64,000 bases of DNA from Bacteroidetes bacterium GWF2_33_16 (GCA_001768565.1 MEOE01000001.1:186001-250000); one strand, 5' to 3'. Shown: positions 52,821 through 62,320, numbered from the stretch's first letter. Translations and numbers: made by a program. The notes: generated by a model not told the origin, from the sequence alone.

Positions 52821-53699
52821 TTAATTTCGCTTGTCGATACCCCACATGAGTTTATTTCTAAGAGTTGCGTAATAATCTGTTGAATTTAGTTTTAATAGTT
52901 TTACTTTAAATTCTGCTTTAGAAATAATAATCTCATCAGAACTATCATTAATCACATATCTATGATCAAGTGAAACCAATGAATTCATACTTCGACTTTC
53001 AACTTTGAGTTTAATAATTGACGAATCGGGAATTACAATAGGGCGAACAGTAAGATTGTGTGCACAAATAGGTGTTATAATGAAATTACCTGAATGGGGC
53101 AAAATTATTGGACCTCCGGAACTTAAAGAATAAGCTGTTGATCCGGTTGGAGTTGAAATAATTAAACCATCGGCCCAATATGTATTTAAAAATTCGTTAT
53201 TAATAAATACATGAATTGTAATCATTGTGGAATCTTTCTTTTGAACAGCAATCTCGTTGAGACTATAAGGAAAATCAGAGAATATTTTTGATTTTGAGTC
53301 AACTTTTAGAAGTGCTCTTTCGTCAATTGTATATTTATTGTTAATTATTGACTCTATAGCTGTTTGGATTTCGTCTTTCGCAATATTGGCAAGAAAACCG
53401 AGCTTGCCTGTATTAATACCAACAATAGGAATATTAGCATCTTTAACTAAAGTAACTGTTTCGAGAATGGTACCATCTCCTCCAATGCTAAAAATCATTT
53501 TAACAGCATCTTTAATATCCTCGTGAGTTTCAAAAAGTGGAGTATTTTTAAGATTCAATTGCATTTCACGAACAAGAAACTCATAGAATTTTTTATCAAT
53601 TGTAAAATCAATATTATGTTGCTTTAGAACAGTTAAAAATTCTTTAACATATTTCTCAAATTCTTTTTCAACTGTACGTCCGTAAATAGCAACTTTCAT
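52821..53699 (-). CDS. nadK: NAD kinase
   Basis: A 292-residue NAD kinase with the phosphate-binding loop FSIGGDGTILET, then VGINTGKLGFLANI and the C-terminal SSGGPIILPHS. It makes NADP from NAD. It lies in the envelope cluster, between the CBS gene and the porG-like genes. Confidence 0.95.
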   Translation of the reverse strand: MKVAIYGRTVEKEFEKYVKEFLTVLKQHNIDFTIDKKFYEFLVREMQLNLKNTPLFETHEDIKDAVKMIFSIGGDGTILETVTLVKDANIPIVGINTGKLGFLANIAKDEIQTAIESIINNKYTIDERALLKVDSKSKIFSDFPYSLNEIAVQKKDSTMITIHVFINNEFLNTYWADGLIISTPTGSTAYSLSSGGPIILPHSGNFIITPICAHNLTVRPIVIPDSSIIKLKVESRSMNSLVSLDHRYVINDSSDEIIISKAEFKVKLLKLNSTDYYATLRNKLMWGIDKRN

Positions 53700-53740
53700 A
53701 TTTATAATATTAGCATAATGATATAAAAATGTTATCGATT

Positions 53741-54406
53741 TTATATATTCAAATATTTCATAAAAAGCTCATATCTGGTATTATACAAATCATCTTGTTC
53801 GTCAAACTCCATGAACGATGCTTTAATTGTATACTCGTACCTATTGAATGTTTGAATTATAGAAGTAAGATCTGTAGCATTTAGTTTTAAAGTAACTTCG
53901 AGTTTAGTGGAGTCTGTTGCTGAACTAACATACATACTAAGGATTTTAGCATTATTAGATTCGACGATTTGAGCAATTTCTGTTAATTCATAATCGTTTT
54001 GGCTCATTTCAAGAACTATAATCCCTCCTGGTTTTTCAATAGCTGTTAATTTCGAGAAATAGTGCAATAAATCACTCATTCGCACTACGCCCATGAACTT
54101 ATTATTATAATCGAGCACTGGCACAACAGTTAACTTAAGTCTAGCAGCAAGTTCGATTATCTCATAAATATGCTGATCGAATCGAACATAGGGTCTTAAA
54201 AGCGAAAGACGATGATTTCCTATAGCTTCTTCTGGAGTATTGAGGTCATAAATATCTGCATCGGAAATAAGACCAAGAAATTCTTCATTATTTACTATTG
54301 GTAAATGTGATACACGAAAAACCTCCATCCAGTTTAGTGCTTCAACAGCAGTATCGGATGTTCGAATTGCAGGAATTTCGTCTGATATTAAATCTTTTGC
54401 CAGCAT
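53741..54406 (-). CDS. CBS-pair protein with ACT-like C-terminus
   Basis: A 221-residue cytoplasmic protein. Two CBS domains span about 1-125 (AVEALNWMEVFRVSHLPIV, LKLTVVPVLDYNNKFMGVVRMSDLL). The C-terminal 90 residues (GGIIVLEMSQNDYELTEIA) look like an ACT-type ligand-binding fold. CBS pairs bind adenylates, so it may sense AMP/ATP or SAM. It heads the nadK-porG cluster and shares a divergent promoter region with pdxJ. Confidence 0.83.
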   Translation of the reverse strand: MLAKDLISDEIPAIRTSDTAVEALNWMEVFRVSHLPIVNNEEFLGLISDADIYDLNTPEEAIGNHRLSLLRPYVRFDQHIYEIIELAARLKLTVVPVLDYNNKFMGVVRMSDLLHYFSKLTAIEKPGGIIVLEMSQNDYELTEIAQIVESNNAKILSMYVSSATDSTKLEVTLKLNATDLTSIIQTFNRYEYTIKASFMEFDEQDDLYNTRYELFMKYLNI

Positions 54407-54420
54407 CGGTTCTTGTATCT

Positions 54421-54440
54421 CAAAAATACTTGTATTTTTG
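54421..54440. promoter_or_regulatory. Back-to-back -7 elements forming a palindrome
   Basis: CAAAAATA (54421-54428), CTTG, TATTTTTG (54433-54440): a -7 consensus on each strand, facing away from each other, between the CBS gene and pdxJ. Their -33 regions must overlap the opposite promoter, so the two are probably mutually exclusive. Confidence 0.5.
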
Positions 54441-54494
54441 TCTTTTTAACAATCAAAACGCTTTAATGTTTACTATATTGCAAATTACAAAAAT

Positions 54495-55208
54495 ATGACC
54501 AGATTAAGTGTAAATATAAACAAAATTGCAACACTAAGAAATGCACGTGGAGGAAATATTCCCAGTGTGCTTGATGCAGCAATTAATTGCGAACGATTCG
54601 GCGCACAAGGAGTAACTGTTCATCCTCGACCAGACGAAAGACATATTCGTTATCAGGATGTTTATGATATTCGACCCATTATAAAAACCGAGTTTAACAT
54701 TGAGGGGTATCCTTCACAAAGCTTTATCGATTTGGTGTTAAAAGTATTGCCTCATCAGGTCACTCTTGTTCCTGATCCACCCGATGCTCTTACTTCGAAT
54801 GCTGGATGGGACACGATAAAAAATAAAAAATACCTAAAAAATATTATTGATATTTTTCATTCCAAAAATATCCGAACATCAATATTTATTGAGACTGATC
54901 CTGAGTTAATAAAAAATGCCGTAGAAACAGGAACTGATCGAATAGAACTTTATACAGAACCTTATGCTGCTAATTTCTCTACAAATAAAGAACAGGCAAT
55001 TACTCCTTTTATTAAGGCAGCCGAAACGGCCAATAAGGCTGGCTTAGGTTTAAATGCAGGGCACGATTTAAATCTGGACAATTTAAAATATTTTAAACAA
55101 AATATACCGGGATTACTTGAAGTTTCAATTGGTCATGCTCTGATTGCCGATTCAATTTATTTTGGATTGGAAAATACCATCCAAATGTATTTAAGAGAAT
55201 TAAAGTAA
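54495..55208 (+). CDS. pdxJ: Pyridoxine 5'-phosphate synthase
   Basis: A 237-residue TIM-barrel enzyme. [36 protein letters not shown] and [11 protein letters not shown] are diagnostic. It joins 3-amino-2-oxopropyl phosphate and deoxyxylulose 5-phosphate in the DXP-dependent vitamin B6 route. A 143-base AT-rich gap with a weak TCTAG/CTAGA dyad follows. Confidence 0.96.
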   Translation: MTRLSVNINKIATLRNARGGNIPSVLDAAINCERFGAQGVTVHPRPDERHIRYQDVYDIRPIIKTEFNIEGYPSQSFIDLVLKVLPHQVTLVPDPPDALTSNAGWDTIKNKKYLKNIIDIFHSKNIRTSIFIETDPELIKNAVETGTDRIELYTEPYAANFSTNKEQAITPFIKAAETANKAGLGLNAGHDLNLDNLKYFKQNIPGLLEVSIGHALIADSIYFGLENTIQMYLRELK

Positions 55209-55351
55209 ACAAATATGATTATCAAGAATCTAGCTATTATCTAGAAATTAGTATTAAGCTTTTTTTAAGAAATGATAATTAGTTTCAACTATTCATTTTT
55301 TTAATAAATCACATCTTAAATCTTGATACTTTAATCTAATATCTAATAAAT

Positions 55352-56155
55352 ATGAATTTATTTTTCAGAAAATTAGGTCAGGGCCCACCATTAATTATAA
55401 TCCATGGTTTATATGGATCGTCAGACAACTGGGTAACCATTGGTAAAAAGCTTGCAGATAAGTTCGAGGTGTACATTATTGATCAGCGAAACCATGGGCA
55501 ATCACCGCATTCACCAGACCATAATTATTTTTTACTAAAGGAAGATCTGAAAGATTTTATGGATCAACAATCTATAGAAAGAGCAATAATATTAGGTCAT
55601 TCAATGGGGGGGAAAACAGCTATGTTTTTTTCGAGCGATTATCCAGAACGAATAACAAATCTTATTGTTGTTGATATTTCTCCTTTATCATATTTTACAA
55701 CAAATTCGATTCAACTACTTCAGCATACAGCTATTCTGGATTCAATGAATAAAATAGATTTTTCAAAAATCTTAAGTAGAAATCGGATTGATGAGATTTT
55801 ATCTGATTCTATACCACAAAAATATATACGGCAATTTCTTCTAAAAAACATAAAACGATCGAAGGATAACAAGTTATACTGGGGAATAAACATACCTGTT
55901 CTCTATGAGAAACTACCAGAAATAATTGATGGTTTAAAAGAAGAAGATTTTAAAGGAGGAAGAACGATTGCCGGGTTTCCTGTTTTATTTATAAAAGGAG
56001 AAAATTCTGATTATATTTTAGAAAAAGACATTACCGCAATAAAAAAGATTTACCCATTTGCCGAAATTGAAACTATTCCTAATGCAGGTCATTGGCTACA
56101 TGCTGAACAGCCAGAACTTTTTTTACAAATCTTGCTAAAATTTCTATTGGAATAA
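55352..56155 (+). CDS. YbfF-like alpha/beta hydrolase (esterase)
   Basis: A 267-residue serine hydrolase. HGLYGSSDNW forms the oxyanion part, the nucleophile Ser is in GHSMGGKTAM, and the catalytic His in AGHWLHAEQP. DQRNHGQSPHS matches the YbfF acyl-CoA thioesterase/esterase group. Cytoplasmic. The stop codon directly abuts the stop of the convergent exonuclease gene. Confidence 0.85.
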   Translation: MNLFFRKLGQGPPLIIIHGLYGSSDNWVTIGKKLADKFEVYIIDQRNHGQSPHSPDHNYFLLKEDLKDFMDQQSIERAIILGHSMGGKTAMFFSSDYPERITNLIVVDISPLSYFTTNSIQLLQHTAILDSMNKIDFSKILSRNRIDEILSDSIPQKYIRQFLLKNIKRSKDNKLYWGINIPVLYEKLPEIIDGLKEEDFKGGRTIAGFPVLFIKGENSDYILEKDITAIKKIYPFAEIETIPNAGHWLHAEQPELFLQILLKFLLE

Positions 56156-56887
56156 TTATGACTGTGTTGAAGCTGATTCAATATTTTCGGGTTTGATAAA
56201 AGTATCCCCTTTATATTTTAGAAAAACCTGTGCTATAGCCAACACATCCTTTTCGCAATAAATAACGATACGTTCCAAATTTTTCTCTTTCCAATAAACA
56301 TCGGCAACCATGCTGCCATCGATATCATCTTTCGGTGTTGGAATATTAAAAATATATGTTAACAAATTCAACGAAGTATAATTTTTATAATCACCAAATT
56401 TCCAAAGTTCCATAGTATCCAAAAATTGAACTTCCCAAGGTTTTTTCCCTGCCACATCAAGTATCTGAGGTATTTTAACATCATTTATAATCATACGACG
56501 GGCAATATAAGGGAAATCAAATTCTTTTCCATTATGAGCACATAGCTGAAGGTCCTTATTCGAAGAATGGTATTTCTTAAGCATTTCGGCAAATTCGACT
56601 AATACCTGCTTTTCGTCATCACCAAAAAAAGATTTGATACGCAATGTTTTTTCATCATTCCGTTTAATAATAATGCCTGCAGAAATACAAATAATTCTAC
56701 CAAACTCAGAATAAATGCCTGCTCTTTGGTAAACATCTGCTGCCGATTTATCTGGGTCTCTAAAATGCGATGATTTTTTCTCCCAAAAATTTTTAGTTTG
56801 TTCCGGAGCTTCATTAAAATCAGGATATTGAGGAATAGTTTCAATATCAATAAACAGAACATTCTCAACCTTTATAGCATCAAGCAT
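56156..56887 (-). CDS. DEDDy 3'-5' exonuclease-like protein
   Basis: A 243-residue RNase-H-like exonuclease. The DEDD residues are in LFIDIETIP (Asp, Glu), CAHNGKEFDFPYI (Asp) and IVIYCEKDVLA, where Tyr precedes Asp by four residues, the DEDDy type. It resembles the DNA polymerase B exo-domain family PF10108 and may trim DNA or RNA ends. ATG 56887 was chosen because the longer frame would overlap udk by 20 bases. Confidence 0.83.
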   Translation of the reverse strand: MLDAIKVENVLFIDIETIPQYPDFNEAPEQTKNFWEKKSSHFRDPDKSAADVYQRAGIYSEFGRIICISAGIIIKRNDEKTLRIKSFFGDDEKQVLVEFAEMLKKYHSSNKDLQLCAHNGKEFDFPYIARRMIINDVKIPQILDVAGKKPWEVQFLDTMELWKFGDYKNYTSLNLLTYIFNIPTPKDDIDGSMVADVYWKEKNLERIVIYCEKDVLAIAQVFLKYKGDTFIKPENIESASTQS

Positions 56888-56891
56888 ATTA

Positions 56892-57521
56892 CTATTTTTG
56901 TTTATATTCAAGATTTAACTTTTTCTCAATTATTGAGGCTAAAATATCGATTCCAACTTTATTGTCTCCTCCCTGAGGAATAATTATATCAGCATACCTT
57001 TTGGTTGGTTCAATAAACTGCAGGTGCATTGGCTTTACAGTTTTTTCATAGCGTTCAAGTACTTTATTAACTGAACGGCCTCTTTCAACAATATCTCGCA
57101 TAATAACACGCATCAGGCGATCGTCGTTATCGGCATCAACAAAAACCTTTATATCCATTAAATTTCTTAATTGTGCATTTGCAAGAATAAGGATTCCTTC
57201 AACTATAACTACTTTCTTAGGCTCAACTAAAATAGTCTCCTTTGATCGTGTGCAAGTTAAATATGAATAAATCGGTTGCGGAATAGAGTTCCCCGCCTTT
57301 AGTTGTTTTATATGTTCTACAAGCAGACTAAACTCTAACGAGCGAGGATGGTCAAAGTTCATTTCCTGACGCTCTTCAAGCGGCAAATTGCTATTATCTC
57401 TATAATATGAATCTTGCGGTATTATGGCAACTTCATCTTTGGGTAATCGTTCAATAATTTTTTTTACAACCGTTGTTTTACCCGATCCGGTTCCTCCTGC
57501 TATTCCTATAATAAAAGACAT
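56892..57521 (-). CDS. udk: Uridine kinase
   Basis: A 209-residue P-loop kinase with GIAGGTGSGKTTV, PQDSYYRDN, FDHPRSLEF and RDIVERGRS. It phosphorylates uridine and cytidine in pyrimidine salvage. I chose ATG 57521 (MSFIIGIAGG), which gives the usual family length; the longer frame to 57602 adds 27 unmatched residues. Confidence 0.93.
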   Translation of the reverse strand: MSFIIGIAGGTGSGKTTVVKKIIERLPKDEVAIIPQDSYYRDNSNLPLEERQEMNFDHPRSLEFSLLVEHIKQLKAGNSIPQPIYSYLTCTRSKETILVEPKKVVIVEGILILANAQLRNLMDIKVFVDADNDDRLMRVIMRDIVERGRSVNKVLERYEKTVKPMHLQFIEPTKRYADIIIPQGGDNKVGIDILASIIEKKLNLEYKQK

Positions 57522-57650
57522 ATAAATATTTTTTAATACCTTTAACACATTATTTTTATCGTGGTTGAAGATAAAAAATAAATAGGAAAAATCATTAACC
57601 AACGATTAACAGTTTTCGAAATTATTATAAATAGATTAAAAATCAATAAA

Positions 57651-58661
57651 ATGAATCAATTATATCCATTAAAATTCAAACCAATTTATAAGGAAAAGGT
57701 GTGGGGAGGTAATCGATTAAATAAAGTATTAAACAAACCTGTTTCTGAGGATCTAAAAATTGGTGAAAGCTGGGAAATATCGGGAATAGACGATAATATC
57801 TCGGTTGTCGAAAATGGTTTTCTTGCCAACAATGACCTACAGGAATTAATTGAAATTTACATGGGCGATTTGGTGGGAGAAAGAGTTTATGACCAATTCG
57901 GACTAGATTTTCCATTACTTATAAAATTTATTGATTCAAATGAGCCATTATCAGTTCAGGTGCATCCAAATGATGAATTAGCTAGCAAAAGGCATGGTGG
58001 ATTTGGCAAAACCGAAATGTGGTATATTATTAATGCAGAAAAAAATGCATTGATTTATTCTGGGTTTAATAATGAAATGGATAAAGATCATTACTTACAT
58101 CATTTAGAAAATAAGGAATTTGTTCAAATCCTAAATGATTTTAAAGCAAAGCCTAACGAAGTTTATTATTTACCTTCAGGTAGAGTTCATGCAATTGGAG
58201 CAGGCATTTTGCTTACCGAAATTCAACAAACATCTGATATAACTTATAGAATATATGATTGGGACAGAACAGATGAAAATGGAAATTCACGCGAATTACA
58301 TACTGATTTAGCAACTGATGCAATAGATTTTAAAAAATATACTAATTATAAAATTGACTATTCTTTAGTTAAGAATCAATCATCAAAGATTATCTCAAAC
58401 AAATACTTTCAGACCAATATAATTGATTTTGATAAAACAATTGAGAAAGATTACATTACCCTCGATTCATTTGTGATTTTAATGTGTATTGATGGTGATT
58501 TTGATCTAATATATTATGATAATGAACGTATTCATGTAAAAAAAGGTGAAACGATTTTGATTCCTGCAGTTATTGAACAAATAATACTAAAACCTGTTAA
58601 TCAGAGTAGAGTACTTGAAATATTTCTACCTGAAAATGCAGATGAGCCAACAGATATTTGA
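57651..58661 (+). CDS. manA: Mannose-6-phosphate isomerase, class I
   Basis: A 336-residue cupin-type isomerase of the short (Bacillus-like) class. Zinc ligands lie in LSVQVHPNDELAS and in the later GRVHAIGAG; the start FKPIYKEKVWGGNRL is characteristic. It interconverts fructose-6-P and mannose-6-P for GDP-mannose and glycan synthesis. Confidence 0.92.
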   Translation: MNQLYPLKFKPIYKEKVWGGNRLNKVLNKPVSEDLKIGESWEISGIDDNISVVENGFLANNDLQELIEIYMGDLVGERVYDQFGLDFPLLIKFIDSNEPLSVQVHPNDELASKRHGGFGKTEMWYIINAEKNALIYSGFNNEMDKDHYLHHLENKEFVQILNDFKAKPNEVYYLPSGRVHAIGAGILLTEIQQTSDITYRIYDWDRTDENGNSRELHTDLATDAIDFKKYTNYKIDYSLVKNQSSKIISNKYFQTNIIDFDKTIEKDYITLDSFVILMCIDGDFDLIYYDNERIHVKKGETILIPAVIEQIILKPVNQSRVLEIFLPENADEPTDI

Positions 58662-59058
58662 GAACAAAGGATTAATTATTTTTGATGGATATTGTAATTT
58701 ATGTTCCAGTTTAGTTCATTTTATTATAAGAAAAGATAAGAAGGATTTTTTTAGATTCGTTGCTCTGCAATCTGAATCAATCAAGCATATTACGTTACCC
58801 TTTAATTTACCTAGTAATTATTCCGAATCAATTATTCTTATTATCGATGATAAAATCTTTTTTAAATCGGATGCGGTTTTGAAAATTGCTGCAAAATTGG
58901 GAGGAACCTGTTCTATTTTACCTGGATTACGAATAATTCCGAAACCTATACGAGACTTTTTATACGACCTAATAGCCAAATATCGTTACAAACTGTTTGG
59001 CAAAAAAAATAAATGCGTGATTCCTACAGATAACCTAAAGCACAAGTTTATTAATTAA
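58642..59058 (+). CDS. DCC-family thiol-disulphide protein (DUF393)
   Basis: A 138-residue protein with the motif IIFDGYCNLCSSLVHF (DxxCxxC), the DUF393/DCC signature, plus the later HVALQ-type segment FVALQSES. It is probably a thioredoxin-fold thiol oxidoreductase. The start is uncertain: ATG 58642 overlaps manA by 20 bases, and 58636 or 58615 are alternatives. The gene ends 4 bases inside the convergent DUF4924 gene. Confidence 0.85.
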   Translation: MSQQIFENKGLIIFDGYCNLCSSLVHFIIRKDKKDFFRFVALQSESIKHITLPFNLPSNYSESIILIIDDKIFFKSDAVLKIAAKLGGTCSILPGLRIIPKPIRDFLYDLIAKYRYKLFGKKNKCVIPTDNLKHKFIN

Positions 59059-59597
59059 AATTCGATTTCACCAAGCTCAATTTGCTTGTTCCGCTTACTC
59101 AATTCTGCAATTAGTTTACTTATATGTTGCATAGCCTGAGCCGTTTCAATACTTATTGTTTTATTTTGCATTCTAAAAAGCAGCAAACCATATAAAGCAT
59201 TAAAACAAGCTTCGATCTCGCTAATTTCTTTTTGATTTGACTTTTCAACTAAATCGGTTATCCCTGGTTTTGCTAAAGCATAGAAGGCTTTATAGTCGTA
59301 TTCTGTAGGTGATTCAATCATTCTCAAATGCAGGTCATTTAAATCGTTTATGGTATTTTGAATAAATTGAAGATGTCCATTTTCAACTTTATTTTCATCT
59401 TTCATCATATTGATTAGACCTAAATACCAATCCTTCATTTCATTTTTAACCTCATCAGGTTGATCAAACTTCATAATAATCTCCGTATTAATCTTTTCAA
59501 TATCAAGATTAAGGAGTCGTATTAAGTTTTCAACTTGCCACATATATAAAATATACTCAGCAATATTTTCTTTTTTCTTAGCCTTTGCAATTATCAT
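59055..59597 (-). CDS. DUF4924 family protein
   Basis: A 180-residue, mostly helical cytoplasmic protein: IAEYILYMWQVENLIRLLN at the N-terminus and KNEMKDWYLGLINMM in the middle match DUF4924, a Bacteroidota-specific family. No motif suggests catalysis. It is 9 bases downstream of the S4 protein gene and probably shares its transcript. Confidence 0.78.
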   Translation of the reverse strand: MIIAKAKKKENIAEYILYMWQVENLIRLLNLDIEKINTEIIMKFDQPDEVKNEMKDWYLGLINMMKDENKVENGHLQFIQNTINDLNDLHLRMIESPTEYDYKAFYALAKPGITDLVEKSNQKEISEIEACFNALYGLLLFRMQNKTISIETAQAMQHISKLIAELSKRNKQIELGEIEF

Positions 59598-59606
59598 ATA
59601 AATGAT

Positions 59607-59993
59607 TTATTGAATTTTCTTTAATTCGTCGATAAGCCTGCGTTCTTTTTTTGTTGGTCGACCAATGCCCCGATCACGAATCTCAAAACCAATGTGGTTC
59701 TTAATTTCTATTATCGCTTTTTCTTCATCTGATGTAAGGTCTTCGACGTAATTAACAACTAATTTAGCCGATTGTCTATTTTCCAGAAGACCAATAATCT
59801 TAAATTGATGGTTTACAGGTGGTTTTCTTACAATTACAATTTCTCCTACTTTTATAACCCGTGACGGCTTAACCTGAACATCATTTATAATTATACGGCC
59901 CTTTCTGCAAGCTTCAGAAGCCTGACTGCGAGTCTTAAATATTCGCACAGCCCAAAGCCACTTGTCAATACGAATTTCGTGATCTTTTTCCAT
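59607..59993 (-). CDS. S4-domain RNA-binding protein (Hsp15-like)
   Basis: A 128-residue protein with an S4 domain (RIDKWLWAVRIFKTRSQASEACRKG region, residues about 6-65) and a basic C-terminal tail GRPTKKERRLIDEL. Hsp15 (HslR) binds stalled 50S subunits carrying peptidyl-tRNA to rescue ribosomes. The gene follows pth, whose product frees peptidyl-tRNA, so the neighbourhood is sensible. Confidence 0.9.
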   Translation of the reverse strand: MEKDHEIRIDKWLWAVRIFKTRSQASEACRKGRIIINDVQVKPSRVIKVGEIVIVRKPPVNHQFKIIGLLENRQSAKLVVNYVEDLTSDEEKAIIEIKNHIGFEIRDRGIGRPTKKERRLIDELKKIQ

Positions 59994-60036
59994 GAATACT
60001 AATTTGAATACAAAGTTAGGAATAAAGAATCAGTTA

Positions 60037-60603
60037 CTACTTTTTATTGAACTGATTCATTGTGTTTTCTAGTCCAACTAAACCAAAACTTTTTATTATT
60101 TCGGCAGCTATTTCGAATTTCTGAGGCAAAAGTTTCTTCTCTTCATCAGTCCATTCACCAAGCACATATTGTACTTGAAATCCCTTTGGGAAATTATCAC
60201 CTAATCCGAATCGAAGGCGTGTATAATTTTGATGTCCAAGGGTTAAATTTATATTAGCCAATCCGTTGTGCCCTGCATCACCACCCTTTGGGCGTAATCG
60301 CATTGTACCAAAAGGGATTGCGATATCATCAACCAGCACCAATAATTTTTCGACAGGAATTTTTTCTTTCTGAAGCCAATAATTAACAGACCTTCCACTA
60401 AGGTTCATATAAGTAGTTGGCTTAATTAGAATAAATGTACGTCCTTTCAGTTTATACTCAGCTCTAAAAGCCAACCTATTGTCCTGAAAAGAAATATTGG
60501 ATGCTTTGGCAAAAGCATCCAATATCTGAAACCCAACATTATGTCGTGTGTTGACGTATTCGTCACCAATATTTCCTAAACCGACAATAAGGTATTTCAC
60601 CAA
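60037..60603 (-). CDS. pth: Peptidyl-tRNA hydrolase
   Basis: A 188-residue enzyme. Catalytic His is in YVNTRHNVGF, Asn in TYMNLSGRSV and Asp in LVDDIAIPFG; GGDAGHNGLANI is also typical. It hydrolyses peptidyl-tRNA released from ribosomes. It sits 21 bases downstream of rplY, an order conserved in many bacteria. Confidence 0.95.
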   Translation of the reverse strand: MVKYLIVGLGNIGDEYVNTRHNVGFQILDAFAKASNISFQDNRLAFRAEYKLKGRTFILIKPTTYMNLSGRSVNYWLQKEKIPVEKLLVLVDDIAIPFGTMRLRPKGGDAGHNGLANINLTLGHQNYTRLRFGLGDNFPKGFQVQYVLGEWTDEEKKLLPQKFEIAAEIIKSFGLVGLENTMNQFNKK

Positions 60604-60624
60604 TTATCTGTTTGTATAAGATTA

Positions 60625-61227
60625 TTATTTTTCAGCAGTTTCTGTTTTTGCTTCACCAGGAGCAGCTGTTTCTTCAGCTACGACACCACGAGCACTCTTA
60701 ACTCGCACAACAACTGTATTCTTAGGATCAAGCAATTCGATGTTGTTATATGACAATTCGCTTACTTTTATTGTTTTTCCAATTTCAAGGTTAGTAATAT
60801 CAACCTTTAAATCATCTGGAATATTTTTAACCAGAGCTTTAATTTTTAGTTTTCTCAATTTCTGCTCTAACTTACCCCCTTTTAATACTCCCTCAGATAC
60901 ACCTTCAAGAACTACAGGTACTTCAATCCAGATAGGGCTTTTCTCATCGATTTGATAAAAATCTGCATGAATAATTTTATCACTTATTGGATGAAATTGA
61001 CGATCACGCAAAACTGCATTATATTTTTTACCTTCAATATCAAGATTTACCAGGTAAGAATTTGGTGAAAAAATTAATTCTTTAAACGATTTTTCAGTTA
61101 GTTTAAAATGAACATTTTCTCCTTTTCCATATAAAACACATGGAACCTCTTCGTTTTTTCTGATTTCTTTTGCATTTGTCTTTCCAACAGCTTCTCGCAA
61201 GTTACCTTTTACTTCAATTGATTTCAT
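60625..61227 (-). CDS. rplY: 50S ribosomal protein L25/CTC form
   Basis: A 200-residue protein: an L25 N-terminal domain binding 5S rRNA (about 1-95: GNLREAVGKTNAKEIRKNEEVPCVLYG) plus the TL5/CTC extension ending in a Glu/Thr/Ala-rich tail. It is the general-stress CTC form of ribosomal protein L25. A -7-like box TATATTTG on the minus strand lies at 61330-61337. Confidence 0.95.
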   Translation of the reverse strand: MKSIEVKGNLREAVGKTNAKEIRKNEEVPCVLYGKGENVHFKLTEKSFKELIFSPNSYLVNLDIEGKKYNAVLRDRQFHPISDKIIHADFYQIDEKSPIWIEVPVVLEGVSEGVLKGGKLEQKLRKLKIKALVKNIPDDLKVDITNLEIGKTIKVSELSYNNIELLDPKNTVVVRVKSARGVVAEETAAPGEAKTETAEK

Positions 61228-61329
61228 TTTTTCTTTATTTACGTGTTACTCAGAATAATACTAAAAATATCTCAAAAGCTTCTTATTCCCCATCACACTT
61301 TTATACAATACGCTTTTTATTTTAGTGTG

Positions 61330-61337
61330 CAAATATA
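61330..61337 (-). promoter_or_regulatory. Candidate -7 element for rplY-pth
   Basis: The minus strand reads TATATTTG (TAnnTTTG), about 100 bases before the rplY start. It would give a leader that includes a CACACT/AGTGTG dyad (61294-61299 and 61324-61329). Confidence 0.35.
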
Positions 61338-61342
61338 TACTA

Positions 61343-62278
61343 TTAAACAATAAAATTAGAACTTATTGACTGATAATTATGTACTTTATTAATTACATCT
61401 GCAAAAACACCTCCAATAGAAAGTACTTTAATCTTATCGGATATTGGTTTTATAGGTAATGAATCGGTAACAACAATTTCCAAAATTTTTGATTCGTTAA
61501 TTCTTTCATATGCAGGTCCCGACAGAACAGCGTGTGTAGCAATTGCTCTAACACTAAGAGCCCCTCTTTCCATCATCATATCTGCTGCTTTTGTAATTGT
61601 TCCAGCAGTATCAATCATATCATCAAGAATAATTATATTTTTGCCTTCAACATCGCCAATAACAGTTAACTCATCAATTACATTTGCTTTTTTTCTTGAT
61701 TTATGGCAAATAACCAATGGTGTCTCTAGAAATTTAGAATATGCATTTGCTCTTTTTGTACCACCCATATCTGGAGCTGCAATAACCAAATTATCAAGAT
61801 TTAAACTTTTTATATAAGGAACAAAAATAGATGATGCATATAAATGATCAACCGGAACATCAAAGAATCCTTGTATTTGATCGGCATGCAAATCGAGTGT
61901 CATAACTCTATCTACACCAGCAGCACTTAGTAAATTAGCGACCAATTTGGCTCCAATAGAGACTCTTGGCTTGTCTTTTCTGTCCTGACGCGCAAATCCA
62001 AAATAAGGAATCACAGCCGCTACTTTATATGCAGAGGCTCTTTTTGCTGCATCAATCATCAGCAAGAGCTCCATTAAATTATCGGATGGTGGAAATGTAG
62101 ACTGAACAATAAATACGTAAGATCCTCTAACAGTTTCTTCGAAAGCTACTTGGAACTCACCATCGCTAAACTCTATAAAGGATGTATTTCCTAATTCTAT
62201 GCCATATTCTTTTGCAATTTTTTCAGCTATATAGCGTGATTTTGTACCAGAGAAAATTTTAATTGGAGGTTGACTCAT
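61343..62278 (-). CDS. prs: Ribose-phosphate pyrophosphokinase
   Basis: A 311-residue PRPP synthase: FSDGEFQVAFEETVRG, FGFARQDRKDKPRVSI, DLHADQIQGFFDVPVDH and the PRPP loop IILDDMIDTAGTI are present. It makes PRPP for nucleotide, His and Trp synthesis. It has its own -7 element and is monocistronic. Confidence 0.97.
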   Translation of the reverse strand: MSQPPIKIFSGTKSRYIAEKIAKEYGIELGNTSFIEFSDGEFQVAFEETVRGSYVFIVQSTFPPSDNLMELLLMIDAAKRASAYKVAAVIPYFGFARQDRKDKPRVSIGAKLVANLLSAAGVDRVMTLDLHADQIQGFFDVPVDHLYASSIFVPYIKSLNLDNLVIAAPDMGGTKRANAYSKFLETPLVICHKSRKKANVIDELTVIGDVEGKNIIILDDMIDTAGTITKAADMMMERGALSVRAIATHAVLSGPAYERINESKILEIVVTDSLPIKPISDKIKVLSIGGVFADVINKVHNYQSISSNFIV

Positions 62279-62312
62279 TTTGTTGAAATATTAATTTCTT
62301 TTTTTTGCATTG

Positions 62313-62320
62313 CAAAGTTA
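62313..62320 (-). promoter_or_regulatory. Candidate -7 element for prs
   Basis: The minus strand reads TAACTTTG (TAnnTTTG), 35 bases before the prs start codon. Confidence 0.4.

Noticed and set aside
57522-57602. Long N-terminus of uridine kinase
   Set aside because: The extra 27 residues have no family counterpart and the P-loop normally lies near the N-terminus.
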